64,000 bases of DNA from Euleptes europaea (GCF_029931775.1 NC_079321.1:12978501-13042500); one strand, 5' to 3'. Positions 1 through 9,971 are shown, counted from the stretch's first letter. Notes: generated from the letters alone by a model not told the origin. Made by a program: numbers and translations.

Positions 1-141
1 ATGTCTGCACGCTTAGTCAGCGGGTGGAATGACGCCTGTAGGTGTAGGGCAGACTACACCTGAATGAGGAATAATTCAGTGACAGCAGTCTCAGGCTTGT
101 CTGTGGGCAGAGGCTTCCACCTGATGCCTTTTCTTCTAAGG

Positions 142-380
142 CAGGGGTTTCAAACTCATTTGTTACAAGTGCCGGATATGACATAAATGTCACTTGGTCA
201 GGCTGGGGCATGCCTCGCCAGCCAAGATCGGGAGCGGTCTGTGTGTGTGTGTGGCTGCCTCAGCTGCCGACCCTGCAGCAGGATCCCCAGCCCAGATTGA
301 GAGTGGGGGGGCGGTGTCTGCCTTGGCTGGCTCGAGGGCCAGATAAGAGCTCTCTCCTGGGCTTTCTGTTTGACACCCTG
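142..380 (+). mobile_element. Non-autonomous hAT element (239 bp)
   Basis: Terminal inverted repeats are visible: CAGGGGTTTCAAACTCA at the left and TTTGACACCCTG at the right. An 8-bp target duplication flanks it (TTCTAAGG / TTCTACGG, 7 of 8 matching). Terminal CAGGG and an 8-bp duplication are hallmarks of the hAT superfamily. The interior has no transposase, so it would depend on one in trans. It lies in RB1 intron 2. Confidence 0.8.
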
Positions 381-669
381 TTCTACGGGGTATGGTAGGG
401 TGGAAGGCAACTTGTAGTCCCCTCTGGCTAGCCATTCCAAAAGGGATAGTTAGGGGTGCTATCCTATGAAGTGCCAAAAGGAGGAAGGAGGATTTCCCCC
501 CATGTTCCTCTCCACCTTGCACTCCCCTTTTGACCCCCCAGAAAGATTATTCCTGGAGTTATGGGATGTCTGTGAGCAGACAATAACATGGGAAATATGT
601 GAACTGGCTTCCTCTTCCCATCAGCATAGCTGTGGTGACAGAACACCAAAAGGTCTCATATTGGGATGC

Positions 670-1210
670 TACACAGTTCTATCTTGGATCTGGGGATCTT
701 CAAAGTTTTTATCAATCACTTGGAGGAAGGGGAAAGAGGAATCATTATCAACTCTATGACACAAAACTAGAAGGAATAGCAAACACCACAGAGCATAGAA
801 ATAAAATTCAAAATGACCCTGATAGGCTGAAAAGCTGGGCTGAAAATGACCAAGTAAAATTCAATAGTAACAAATGCAAAGTTATCTGTTTCAATAAAAA
901 GAATCAATGCACAGGTGTAGGATGAGGGATATTCGACTTGGCAATTGTATGTTTGAAAAGAATCTTGGGACTATGGTCAATTACAGGCTGAACGTGGACT
1001 GGACATGTGAGGTCAATGCAAAAGAGGCCAATGCAACTTTTAAACAGCATTAATAAAAGCCCCATATCCAAGTCACAAGCAGCAGTAGTTCCACTCTGCT
1101 CTGTGCTAGTCAACCCTCATCAGGAGTTCCGTGTCCCGTTCTGGCAACGCACTTTAAGAACAATATAGACAAATTGAACAGGTTCAGAAATGCAGCAAAG
1201 ATGACTGGGC
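670..1210 (+). mobile_element. Degraded CR1-type LINE, reverse-transcriptase 3' part
   Basis: The + frame near 760-920 reads DTKLEGIANT...DPDRLKSWAE...NSNKCKVICFNKKNQ, which resembles the segment after the catalytic motif in CR1/L3 reverse transcriptases. The frame is short and decayed and no 5' part is present. It lies in RB1 intron 2. Confidence 0.6.
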
Positions 1211-1213
1211 GCC

Positions 1214-1530
1214 TGGAAAGAAGAAAAGTTGGCTTTTATATGCTAACTTTCTCTACCACTTAAGGAAGAATCAAACCGGCTTACAATCACCTTTTCTTCC
1301 CCTCCCAACAACAGACACCCTGCAAGGTAGGTGGGACTGAGAGAGCTCTAAGAGAACTGTGACTGGCCCAAGGTCACCCAGCTGGCTTCGTGTGTAGGAG
1401 TGGGGAAACCAACCAAGCTCACCAGATTAGAGTCCTCCACTCATTTGGAGGAGGGGGGGAATCAAACCCAGTTCTCTAGATTAGAGTCCGCCGCTCTTAA
1501 CTACCGCTCTTAACCACTACACCATGCTGA
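1214..1530 (-). mobile_element. tRNA-headed SINE (type A)
   Basis: On the minus strand it begins with a tRNA-like head (GGTGTAGTGGTTAAGAGCGG type) followed by GGGTTTGATTCCCC, a B-box-like sequence. It ends in the type-A tail read here as TTTTATATGC...TTTCTCTACCACTTAAGG. Other copies are at 2318, 14731, 24687, 28818, 47320, 49842 and 53025, which defines the family inside this window. Confidence 0.75.
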
Positions 1531-1744
1531 AGTCCTCGTTTCTGTTCCATCTTGTATTTCAGAATCAGGGCCTTTAAAGCAACGTCCCTAGGCTGCAGAA
1601 CTATTTGGTGAAGTTGGTGGCTCCTTTTCCTTACTGGTTTTTAGAAGAGGATGTAGGATATCTGTTTGTTTTCTGGTGGGGGGGGCTGGCTGGCTGGCTG
1701 ATGTTTTAGAGTTTTCTTATTGTGTTGGGTATGTTTTAACTGTT

Positions 1745-1865
1745 GACTCTGTACTTTAAGACACCTCTCCCTAAGGTCACCCAGGGAGCTTCCACAGCAG
1801 AATGGGGATCTGAACTTGGGCACGCCAGACCCTAAGCCCATCACTCTCACCACCACACCGGCTCA
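1745..1865 (-). mobile_element. Partial tRNA-derived SINE
   Basis: The + strand shows CCTAAGGTCACCCAGGGAGC followed by a decayed B box and CACCACACCGGCTC. This is the middle and head of the common tRNA-SINE group in reverse orientation. The tail is missing. It lies in RB1 intron 2, just downstream of exon 2. Confidence 0.5.
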
Positions 1866-2061
1866 TCCTGAACGCAGATGAAAGTTGGGGGTAAAACAGA
1901 GGCACGGAAACTTTATTTCGATTTGAGTATGCTGAGAGGGCAACATAGTTTTCGTCTGGTGTTACTGTCACGTCATCTTTCCTAACATTTTAAAACGTCA
2001 TAACACACGCTAACAAGAATGGCAGTTATACCATTTTTTTTTAAAAAAGTGATATACTCAC

Positions 2062-2179
2062 TAAAGTTCTGCATGTACACAACACTTTTTCGTACAACTG
2101 CCAAGCAGTGGCTCTTACGCTGTCCGTTACCCGTAAAGCACAACACACGGCAACAAAGTCCTTCTCGGCAAATGGTAGC
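2062..2179 (-). CDS. RB1: RB1 exon 2
   Basis: The acceptor is TTTCTTTGTTAG before GCTACC and the donor is GTGAGTAT after ACTTTA. Length is 118 nt, against 127 nt in human. Joining to exon 1 keeps frame (AG + G = Arg). The protein contains AWQLYEKV, matching human AWLTWEKV. The end of the exon reads VLCTCRTL where human has VSSVDGVL, so it diverges there. Confidence 0.85.
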
Positions 2180-5100
2180 CTAACAAAGAAAAATATATAT
2201 AATTTCTCAGGAAGACATATGCAACACACACACACATATATATATTTAGAATGATACAGCCCTTGGTCCTAATGTTCATAATGTGAATTCAGCAGATCAC
2301 ATAGCATAGAAAAAGAAGAAAAAAGAAGAGTTGGTTTTTATATGCCGACTTTCTCTGCCACTTAAGTGGGACGCAAACCAGCTTACAATCGCCTTCCCTT
2401 CCCCTCCCCACAACAGACACTCTGTGAGGTAGGTGGGGCTGAGAGAGAGAGTGACTTGCCCAAGGTCACTCAGCTGGCTTCATGTGTAGGAGTGGGGAAT
2501 CAAACCCGGTTCTCCAGATCGGAGTCCACTGCTCCAAACCACTGCTCTTATCCACTACATCATAGCAGCCACTTTAGCACACAATCTGACTTCTGCAGTG
2601 TTTCTACTATGCAGAAGAAACATGAGTTACACATATAATATACAGGGGCACTGTACAAGGCCTTATGCGACATAGAAGTCACAGATTCCAAGGATTATGG
2701 TACTTTCCTACAACAGTACACAACATGGCACTCCAAAAACTTACATACACACACTAGTAAGTACACATTTCTAGAGATATGCCCACTCCCACACATTAAA
2801 AATATCATGGTGCAGCACTGACCATAACATCACTAATAACAATAGGAACACAACACTCCTACAGACCCCACCAAATATACACATGCAAATGAGGGGGAGG
2901 GAGAACTGAATCCTAAAAGATCAGCACAGATAATACTGGGAATTATCCACCAATGCCTACAAAAGAGTCAATCTTCCTTACTTCGATATTAAGGCAGTGG
3001 GGCACATGCCCAACAGGAATTGTAACTACTGTATGCAGCTGCCAGAATCTCCATTTGTGGCACCTGTTACCACATAACAGCTTTTCTACGTAGGCATTAG
3101 CGCCAATTTCGTCACATCTCGGAAGTTCAGAGTTGCTATGCAGAGGAAGACAATGGCATACCACCTCTGTTAGTCTCTTGTCTTGAAAACTCCATAAGGG
3201 GTTGCCATAAATCGGCTGCGACAAAATGAGCCATCTTACATCAGAGATCTTGCCCAGCCTAGCCATTTGGAGACCTTACATCATCAATGCCAAGGGCTGA
3301 ATTTGCAACCTCAGTCCCAAATAATCACAAATTCCATCTCAGAACTGTGGACCCTCCAAAATTGGGCAACACAAGTACTACTCAGGTTAGGGCTGGCTGA
3401 GTACCTCGTGGCAGTTAGCCGCAAACCCTTTTTTCCTCCATCATGCTCCAGACTCAGATTTAGAGCTGGTGATATAATATGGGGAAGGGGTTTACACAGC
3501 TTTTCTTCTGCTGTGCTGTGCTGGTTGAGGGCTCCCCATACTGTACACACTCCAAGCTTCCAAGTCTTTATCTCAGTAAGGTTGCTTGCCTTTCTAATGA
3601 GAACATTTAGGCAAGAGGTAGGCAACTTTTTTTGGCTTGAGTGGCAAAAAATGCATCTACCTTGCCAGCAAACTGGGATGTGTGTATGGGCGGGGGAGAC
3701 TTGGCTAGACACACTTGGGACACACTGAAAATCAAGACATAATCTACAACCCACTTCACACCCTCGGTCCATCAGTATTGTCTACTTAAACCGGTAGCGA
3801 CTCTCCAGGGTCTCAGGCAGGGGTCTTTCACATCACCTACTCGCCTAGTCCCTTTAACTCAGTGGTTCTCAACCTGGGGGTCGGGACCCCCAAGGGGATC
3901 GCGAAGTGTTTTCTGGGGGGTCGCCGCCACTGTCCTGGGACAGCCCCCATCCCGGGCTGTCCAGGACTAACCCAGACACCCTGTAACCCTGATCCGTCCG
4001 TGAGGGCAGGGAAGACCCCAAGCAGAGAGGTGAGGAACTGGCCGACTGACAGCCAGAAGGAGCCGGGCTGCAGAGACGCGGCGGCATGCCGCCGCACACC
4101 AGCTGTAGCCCCGCTGCCCAGCTGAGAGGCGGGCGGGCCAGCCCTGGGTGCGGTCGCACCTGTGCTGGGCCGATGATGCGGCAGGATGTGTGGGAGGCCG
4201 AGGAAGCTCCCCTGGCTCGGCCAGTTCAGGCCTCGGAGGAGAAGAGGGCGGTCCCCCTTGAGGCCGCTACAGCCACGTTGTTTTTACTTTTAGCCGCGCT
4301 CGGGTGGGGCGGGAGCTTCAGCCTGGAATCCAAGTGCGCATGTCTGTAGTGTGGCTTCACTTTTCTGCCTGAGTCGTCAGTTCCGCTCTGGCAAGGCCAA
4401 GGGGGAGAGAGTCGAGGTGCATGCGCAGTTCAGGATTTTCCCCTCGAGTGCGCAGGTTCGGTGAGGCGCAGAAGGAGTGGTGACTGGCAGAGGGGAGAAA
4501 AAGGCACGAAAAGTCCAAGTGGGATAAGCGGCCCTTGGCTCTTTCCTGGCCCTTCGCTCTCGTGAGGTGATTAAACGGAGCTCCGCTTTGAGGGATAACT
4601 GCAGTTCTGAGCACAAGCAGTGTCCCAGTCACAAGAGAGGGGGTTTCCTCGCGAGAGCCCCAGCCTGCTTCGAAGAGTTTTTGGGGAGAGAGGGGAGGAC
4701 ATGGAACGCAGTGCATGCTCAGAGGCACTCTTTCCTCCGTGCCAGGAAAGGTTGCCGCGCCACACAGTCACAGCCGCTGCGCAACAGGTGGTAGTACCGT
4801 TTGCTTGTTTGTTTTAAACTTTAAAATTTACAGTAATTATATATATGGATACCCTGGACTGCCAAAAAAACAAATGTGTTTTCTTTATCCTATTGAAAAT
4901 GTCATTTATGAAAGTTTATGCAAATGTGACGAGGGTCACAGGTTACTTGGCAATTGTAAAAGGGGGTCGCGACTCAAAAAAGGTTGAGAACTATTGCTTT
5001 AACTGGAGATGCCAGGGATTGAACCTGGGACCTTCTGCATGCCAAGCAGATGCTCTACCACTGAGCCACAGCCCCTCCCACTTCCCACTTCTTTGCCTTT

Positions 5101-6802
5101 GGGATTTTATCCACTCCTGAGGATGAGAATCTATGTAAGACCTGAGCACCCCTTTCAACGTTGCATCAAACTGTTAGATTGTGGGTGACAGGCAGCAGCC
5201 TTAAGGTGTTTCACCCCACAACTTCTCCAGACATTCCATCTTTTAATGTCTTGTTTTAATTTGTAAGCCACCTCAACCATGTTCCTGGAGAGGCTGCATA
5301 AAAAAATTCTTTTTTAAATTAATACATATATGATGGGAGTTACCTACTCCAAAGCAGGTGACTGTTTGACAACAACAGCAGAAAGTGGTGTGGTTGACTC
5401 TTGTTGCTGATCAAAGCACAATAGCCTCAGTTTAGTCATTTTAGCTTTTAGGGACAGTTCAGGCTTAGTCAGATCTATAACCTACTGATTTGTCTTTTTG
5501 GCGGTCCACGGTATCCGCAACATTCTCCTCCAACACCACATTTCAGTTACATTGTGAGTAATCTATGTAGATGACTGGGGAAGGTAATGGCAAACCACCC
5601 TGTAAACATAGTCTGCCTAGTAAACATTGGGATGTGACGCCATCCCATGGGTCAGGAATGACCTGGTGCTTGCACAGGGGACTACCTTTACCTAATCTAT
5701 GGTTGCACTTGGGGAAAGTGAGCCTTCTGAACTGTCTCAGCCCAACATGTTTTTTTACCTGATCTAGACACTGGCTGTCAGAACCAGACAGGTGTATTGA
5801 CATCACTGCTGATGCTGCAGCAATACTGACCTGCACAGGGCTACAAACAAATGCCATAAAAGTCCTCTTTCCTCTACTCCCCCGTAGCCTCTTCCTCCCT
5901 CCCATCCTTACATTTCCCTCACGCTCCATCCCCAAAAACTCAGGGGGATTTATGCATGGGAAGTTTTGCCTTGGATTTGCCGCTCTCTAGATGGACATTT
6001 TCCAAATCCCCAAAACTCAAGAATAAGCCCCCATACAGAGTTTTGAGAATTCGGATGGAGAAAACGTGCATCTAGAGAGCCGCACATCCAAGGCAAAACC
6101 TCCCATGCATGCCATTTATACCCCCATTTATACCTGTTTTTTTTTTTTTTTTTTTTTTGAGGCTCTCAAGATGCACATTTCCCCCATCCAAATTCTCAAA
6201 ACTCTGCACGGGGGCTTATTGTTGAGTTTTGAGAATTTGGATGCAGAAAATGTGCACCTAGAGAGCCGCACATCCAAGGCAAAACCTCCCCTGCACGAGT
6301 GGCTCTAAACTCGGGGTCTTCCCCCCCCAACCAGGCCAACAGGCTAGGCTGAAAAGGTGGGGCCGAGGCCAAGACCCGACCCGGGGGGTCTGCCCGCATC
6401 TCGAAACCCCACCCACCTGTCACCGAGCCCCATCAAAGCCCCCCCCCCCAGCGACAGGTAGCCAAGCCCCCACCGCCCCGGGAGACTTTCCTCGCCCCCC
6501 CCCCAGGGGCAGCAAACGGCGAGCCCCACGGGGGACGCTCATGCCGCAATTAGACTCCGAGGCGGCGACCCCGAGGCTCCCCCCCCCCCGCGCCATATCC
6601 TCGCCCTCAGGGCCGCTCCCCCGGCTCCAAGGCCTGGACGCGCACCGAGGCCGCCCCGCTCCCCCGAGGCCGCCCCCACAACACGCAGGCTTGCTGACCT
6701 GTCAGGGGCCGGCGGCGAAGGGGCCGCGTCGGCGGGAGCCGGGCAGCCGCTCTGGCTGGCCGGGGCGGCCTCGGCTTTCCTCAGGGCGCGGGTGGGCGCC
6801 AT
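2062..6802 (-). CDS. RB1: RB1, retinoblastoma protein, 5' end only (exons 1-2)
   Basis: RB1 encodes the pocket protein that binds E2F factors and restrains entry into S phase. Two coding exons are present, join(6699..6802, 2062..2179) on the minus strand. Exon 1 gives MAPTRALRKAEA... (34 codons plus 2 nt) and exon 2 gives LPFAEKDFVAVCCALRVTDS... (1 nt plus 39 codons). Exon 2 aligns with human exon 2 through DFxAxCxxLxxxDxVRxxAWxxxEKV. The exon 1 phase (two bases of a split Arg codon) is the same as in human RB1. The gene is read leftward and exon 3 onward is outside the window; I found no exon 3 in 1-2061. Exon 1 is shorter than human (35 versus 46 codons) and the N-terminus is poorly conserved, as this region is between vertebrates. 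The neighbour ITM2B on the same strand upstream matches human gene order. Identity rests on exon 2, phase, promoter and synteny together. Confidence 0.85.
2318..2572 (-). mobile_element. tRNA-headed SINE (type A)
   Basis: It has the type-A tail (GTTGGTTTTTATATGCCGAC) at the low coordinate and the tRNA-like head (complement of CCACTACATCATAGC) at the high one. It is inserted upstream of RB1 exon 2, in intron 1. Confidence 0.75.
3131..3225 (+). mobile_element. Fragment of 5S-type SINE tail
   Basis: The segment runs from TTGCTATGCAGAGGAAGACA to ATCGGCTGCGAC and matches the tail of the 5S-derived SINE at 40542-40750. The 5S head is missing. Confidence 0.55.
3760..5080 (-). mobile_element. tRNA-derived SINE (type B), split by a hAT
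   Basis: The left part (3760-3859) and right part (4997-5080) together form one type-B SINE. On the minus strand the head is GGCTGTGGCTCAGTGGTAGA followed by GGTTCAATCCC, resembling a tRNA A and B box. The 1137-bp hAT at 3860-4996 separates the halves. Uninterrupted copies at 13875 and 45812 show the empty site. Confidence 0.75.
3860..4996 (+). mobile_element. Non-autonomous hAT element (1137 bp), GC-rich interior
   Basis: The left end is CAGTGGTTCTCAACC and the right end is GGTTGAGAACTATTG, forming inverted repeats. The 8-bp duplication CTTTAACT occurs at 3852-3859 and 4997-5004. The interior (about 3900-4790) is GC- and CpG-rich and carries no transposase frame. Some interior frames exceed 80 codons, but none resembles a known protein. 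The target is a type-B SINE. Confidence 0.85.
5560..5705 (+). mobile_element. Sauria-type SINE, 3' part
   Basis: The segment GACTGGGGAAGGTAATGGCA through GGTGCTTGCACAGGGGAC matches the tail of the full Sauria-type SINEs at 27558, 53921 and 60980. The tRNA-like head is lost. The tail resembles BovB-type LINE ends used by Sauria SINEs (family knowledge). Confidence 0.65.
5950..6118. mobile_element. Palindromic fold-back element, copy 1
   Basis: The left arm (TGCATGGGAAGTTTTGCCTT) and the right arm (complement, AAGGCAAAACCTCCCATGCA) are near-perfect inverted repeats of about 75 bp around a short centre. Related copies are at 6150, 7103 and 8683. No coding capacity is seen. The overall form suggests a fold-back MITE; the superfamily is not known. 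Confidence 0.65.
6150..6306. mobile_element. Palindromic fold-back element, copy 2 (truncated left arm)
   Basis: It shares the inner arms of copy 1 (CCAAATTCTCAAAACTCTGC / GAGTTTTGAGAATTTGGATG) and the right terminal CCAAGGCAAAACCTCCC. The left outer arm is replaced by a T-run. It adjoins the RB1 CpG-rich region. Confidence 0.6.
6699..6802 (-). CDS. RB1: RB1 exon 1 (coding part)
   Basis: The ATG at 6802-6800 is followed by 104 coding nt ending GACAG before donor GTCAGC. The peptide is MAPTRALRKAEAAPAS..., Ala/Pro-rich like human MPPKTPRKTAATAAA.... The start was chosen because it is the ATG in frame with exon 2 through the conserved phase. The donor GTCAGC is not the strongest form, which is a mild caution. 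Confidence 0.75.
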
Positions 6803-6942
6803 GAAGGGGCAGGAGGAGGCCGGAGAGAGGGGGGGGGGCGTCTCTCGGGATGCTCCGGGCGGCTCCCGTCAAGAAGCGGCGCGAAGGGCGAGGCGGCCCC
6901 GCCCCTCGGCCGTCGTCATCACCCCCTCCCCTCTCTGTCTCC

Positions 6943-6944
<2 letters not shown>

Positions 6945-6973
<29 letters not shown>
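6945..6973. repeat. (CT)n microsatellite
   Basis: An uninterrupted CT/TC run of roughly 14 units lies within the RB1 promoter region. Confidence 0.9.
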
Positions 6974-6976
<3 letters not shown>

Positions 6977-7279
6977 CGGCGGGAAAACGCTTCACGCCCA
7001 CGAGCGTCGCGTCACTTCCGGTTTCTTCCTCGGAGGGCTGGGAGGCGGCCGGCTGCTCGTGCGCGTGCGCGTTTTAAGTGCCGCCAGGTCGCTTCCGTCT
7101 CATGGCCGTTTAGGCAGGGGAGGTTCTGGCTTCGATTTGCCGCTCTCTAGATGGCCCGTTTTCCCCCATCCGAATTCTCAAAACTTTTTTTTTCTTTTTC
7201 CCCTAGTAAATGGATGTTTAATCCATTGTATATCTATAATTCTGTGTCCAATTAATTTTATGCGTACTATTTGGTAAAT

Positions 7280-7391
7280 AGCTCCGCTCATACCCTACCA
7301 GAAAATATTTTTGTTAGTCTTTAAGGTGCTACTGGACTCTTGCCCCTTTTTGACTACTGCAAACAGACTAACACGGCTACCCACTGTGAAT
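7280..7391 (+). mobile_element. Penelope-like fragment in array unit 1
   Basis: Sequence TTTGTTAGTCTTTAAGGTGC followed by TACTGGACTCTTGCCCC is flanked by TATTTGGTAAAT at 7268-7279 and 7392-7403. The same family with an intact hammerhead-like core is at 12165. It is truncated before the ribozyme core. Confidence 0.6.
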
Positions 7392-8232
7392 TATTTGGTA
7401 AATGTATGCATAGTATTTGAAGCATGACCTTTCACGTTAGACAAGGCAAACATTTTGAGTTTGAACGGGGCTTATTCTCCCCACCCCCCTAATAAATGGA
7501 TGTTTAATCCATTGTATATCTATAATTCTGTGTCCAATTAATGTTATGCATACTATTTGGTAAATATATGCATAGTATTTGAAGCATGACCTTTCACGTT
7601 GTTAGACAAGGCAAACATTTTGAGTTTGAACAGGGGGCTTATTCTCCCCCCCCCACCCCCAATAAATGGATGTTTAATCCATTGTATAGCTATAATTCTG
7701 TGTCCGATTAATGTTATGCATATGGTAAATGTATGCATAGTGTTTGAAGCATGACCTTTCACGTTGTTAGACAAGGCAAACATTTTGAGTTTGAACAGGG
7801 GGGTTATTCTCCCCCACCCCCCTAATAAATGGATGTTTAATCCATTGTATAGCTATAATTCTGTGTCCGATTAATGTTATGCATACTATTTGGTAAATGT
7901 ATGCATAGTGTTTGAAGCATGACCTTTCACGTTGTTAGACAAGGCAAACATTTTGAGTTTGAACAGGGGGCTTATTCTCCCCACTCCCCTAATAAATGGA
8001 TGTTTAATCCATTGTATAGCTATAATTCTGTGTCCAATTAATGTTATGCATACTATTTGGTAAATGTATGCATAGTATTTGAAGCATGACCTTTCACATT
8101 GTTAGACAAGGCAAACATTTTGAGTTTGAACAGGGGGCTTATTCTCCCCCCCCCCCTAATAAATGGATGTTTAATCCATTGTATAGCTATAATTCTGTGT
8201 CCAATTAATTTTATGCATACTATTTGGTAAAT

Positions 8233-8369
8233 CACAGTGGGTAGCCGTGTTAGTCTGTCTGCAGTAGTAGAAAAGGGCAAGAGTCCAGTAGCACCTTAAA
8301 GTCTAACAAATACCCTACCAGAAAATATTTTTGTTAGTCTTTAAGGTGCTACTGGACTCTTGCCCTTTT
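8233..8369. mobile_element. Inverted Penelope-like insertion in array unit 6
   Basis: An antisense piece (CACAGTGGGTAGCCGTG...AAGGGCAAGAGTCCAGTAGC) is joined head-to-head to a sense piece (TTTGTTAGTCTTTAAGGTGC...). The 13-bp duplication CTATTTGGTAAAT is at 8220-8232 and 8370-8382. The site within the unit is the same as in unit 1. Confidence 0.65.
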
Positions 8370-8624
8370 CTATTTGGTAAATGTATGCATAGTATTTGAA
8401 GCATGACCTTTCACATTATTAGACAAGGCAAACATTTTGAGTTTGAACAGGGGGGTTATTCTTGAGTTTTGAGAATTCAGATGGGAAACCCCATGCATAA
8501 ATGGCCTATCTGGATGGGGGAAAATGTGCATCTAAAGAGCGGTGAATCCAAGGCAAAACCTCCCGTGCATAAATGGGCCGGGATATAAGAACTCCATTCG
8601 AGAGATCTCTATTCCTACTCCTTT

Positions 8625-8678
8625 CTGAGGAAGAGAGATTTGACTCTGGGAAGCTCATACCCTGAAAACCTTGTTGGG
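8625..8678 (+). mobile_element. Decayed Penelope-like end
   Basis: TCTGAGGAAGAGAGATTTGA, then GAAGCTCATACCCTGAAAAC, resembles the family at 12165 with a decayed ribozyme-like core. It lies between two fold-back elements. Confidence 0.4.
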
Positions 8679-8682
8679 TCTT

Positions 8683-8877
8683 TGGCCATTTATGCATGGG
8701 AGGTTTTGCCTTGGATTTGCTGCTCTCTAGATGGCACATTTTCCCCATCCGAATTCTCAAAACTCTGCAGGGGGGTTTATTGTTGAGTTTTGAGAATTCG
8801 GATGGGGAAAATGTGCTTCCAGAGAGCGGCAAATCCAAAGCAAAACTTCCCATGCGTAAATGGCACATATGACAGCC
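8683..8877. mobile_element. Palindromic fold-back element, complete copy
   Basis: Left arm GCCATTTATGCATGGGAGG... and right arm ...CTTCCCATGCGTAAATGGC are inverted repeats of about 85 bp each. The centre is only CTGCAGGGGGGTTTATTG, so it is almost a perfect hairpin. It is the best reference copy of the family. Confidence 0.7.
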
Positions 8878-9388
8878 CTGTAATAGGCCATTTATGCAGG
8901 GCCGGTTTTGATGCTTGCTCAAAGCTGCTTTTTAAAATCCGCTCTTTAAAATGACTATTTACAGTCCCCGGTGCAAGGGGAGAAATTCCCCATGCGCGCA
9001 CACTGGCCTGTCCTTCGTTTGCATAGCCACTAGCAATGGTCGTTTGCATAGCTAAGCTGCGACTGTGAGTTTTCATGGTTCCTTCAGTAAATGCTTCGAT
9101 GTCGGGGCAGAGCAAATACAAAAGGTCCCGTTAAAGGGGCTCTTAAGAAATGCGAAGCAGGTATGCCGCCGGCTTCGCAGCTGAAGTGGCCGTGGAAAAC
9201 CCCCAGCATTCGCATGGACACGTGTATGTATAAGCAAAACTCCCCCCACCCTTCATTCACTTCCGTGCCTGAAAGCAGAAACACACAGACACGCACACAC
9301 ACATCATCCGATAAAAACTGTCCTCTTCAAGGACGGAACTTTCCCTCCCTCCTTTCCCTGCTCTGGAAGATAAGGAATTCTAATAGAA

Positions 9389-9667
9389 TGCTTTGTTCCC
9401 CCATATAGCGGAAAGGCTAAGTTATGTATCACAATGCTGAACAATGATGACTGCAAACTCGTATGTTTGAAATACGTAATAGCCTAAAAGTTATAAAGCT
9501 AACTGCTTGCCTCTTGGGGGAGGGGGGTGTCAGTCTCCCGCCAGTGTTTGGGTTGGAGCCTGTGCATCCAGCTTCTATTCTTTGGCCAAATAAAAGAGCT
9601 GTTGGTTTATCCAAACCTCCTCTCAATTGCCTTTCATTGGACTCCACGGATAATTGGGTCACAACAC
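9389..9667 (+). mobile_element. Solo-LTR-like sequence
   Basis: The stretch ends GCCAAATAAAAGAGC, a pyrimidine-rich part, then GGGTCACAACA, a layout like R-U5 of a retroviral LTR with a polyadenylation signal. The left boundary and target duplication are not clear. No internal genes adjoin it. It is treated as an old, isolated LTR fossil. Confidence 0.4.
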
Positions 9668-9769
9668 TGTGACATCTGGAATGACTGTTCAGCGTGAAGA
9701 AATTAAAAAAAATATGCGGGGCACTTCAGCCTGGAACGCGCCACTAGTTAGCAAGCATAAAGGGCCCCA

Positions 9770-9905
9770 CCAATGTCCTCCAAAACGTCCTATTGTTAAC
9801 AAACGTGCTCGGGTCTTGCAAGTTGAGGGCTGTGGCTTCCTTTATAGAGTCCATCCATCTCTTGTTGGGTCTTCCTCTTCTCCCGCTGCCCTCAACTTTT
9901 ACTAG
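9770..9905. repeat. Unclassified LINE-like remnant
   Basis: The segment contains TCTTGCAAGTTGAGGGCTGT and GGCTTCCTTTATAGAGTCCA. A second copy of the same core lies at 53650-53705 (CTTGCAAATTGAGGGCTGTG). The repeat is real, but I cannot assign the family firmly. Confidence 0.45.
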
Positions 9906-9971
9906 CGTTCCCCTGTAGAGTTAGGGAAACGCTGCCCTGATCCCGCCGGCAGCTTCCGACCTGAAACCCAA

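Larger units (their letters stand above)
6300..7090 (-). promoter_or_regulatory. RB1: RB1 CpG island and promoter region
   Basis: The region is strongly CpG-rich and surrounds RB1 exon 1. On the minus strand, upstream of the ATG, are CGGAAGTGACG (7009-7022) and CGTTTTCCCGCCG (6978-6990). They resemble the ATF-like and E2F-like sites of the human RB1 promoter, in the same order. A GC box (GGGGCGGGGC, about 6896-6905) lies nearer the gene. A (CT)n run at about 6945-6973 sits between the GC box and the E2F-like site. The start of transcription is not determined. Confidence 0.7.
7190..8462 (+). repeat. Tandem array, about 6 units of 163-170 bp
   Basis: The shared start AAATGGATGTTTAATCCATT falls at 7208, 7494, 7664, 7827, 7994 and 8161. 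Spacings without insertions are 170, 163, 167 and 167 bp. Units are very similar and AT-rich, with TGTTTAATCCATTGTA and GCATGACCTTTCAC in each. Units 1 and 6 each carry a Penelope-type insertion (7280-7391 and 8233-8369). Unit 3 lacks about 7 bp at the same point. Confidence 0.85.
7103..8580. mobile_element. Fold-back element with an internal tandem array
   Basis: The left arm (about 7103-7186, TTTGCCGCTCTCTAGATGGC, CCGAATTCTCAAAAC) and right arm (about 8462-8580, GTTTTGAGAATTCAGATGGG, AATCCAAGGCAAAACCTCCC) are the two arms of the family seen at 5950 and 8683. Between them, instead of a short loop, is an array of about six 163-170 bp units. The element lies just upstream of the RB1 promoter. 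Confidence 0.65.

Noticed and set aside
1-2061. RB1 exon 3
   Set aside because: I looked for the GGYIQKKKELWG-type region on the minus strand and found only LINE, SINE and hAT sequence.
3900-4790. CpG-rich segment as a gene promoter
   Set aside because: It lies wholly between hAT termini with a target duplication, so the richness belongs to the transposon.
4990-5080. Possible tRNA gene (minus strand)
   Set aside because: The tRNA-like part continues into the SINE body and recurs in every type-B SINE; it is the SINE head, not a free tRNA gene. The same applies to the heads of the other SINEs.
7190-8462. CRISPR array
   Set aside because: The repeats are 163-170 bp direct units with no distinct spacers, in an animal genome; it is a tandem array within a mobile element.
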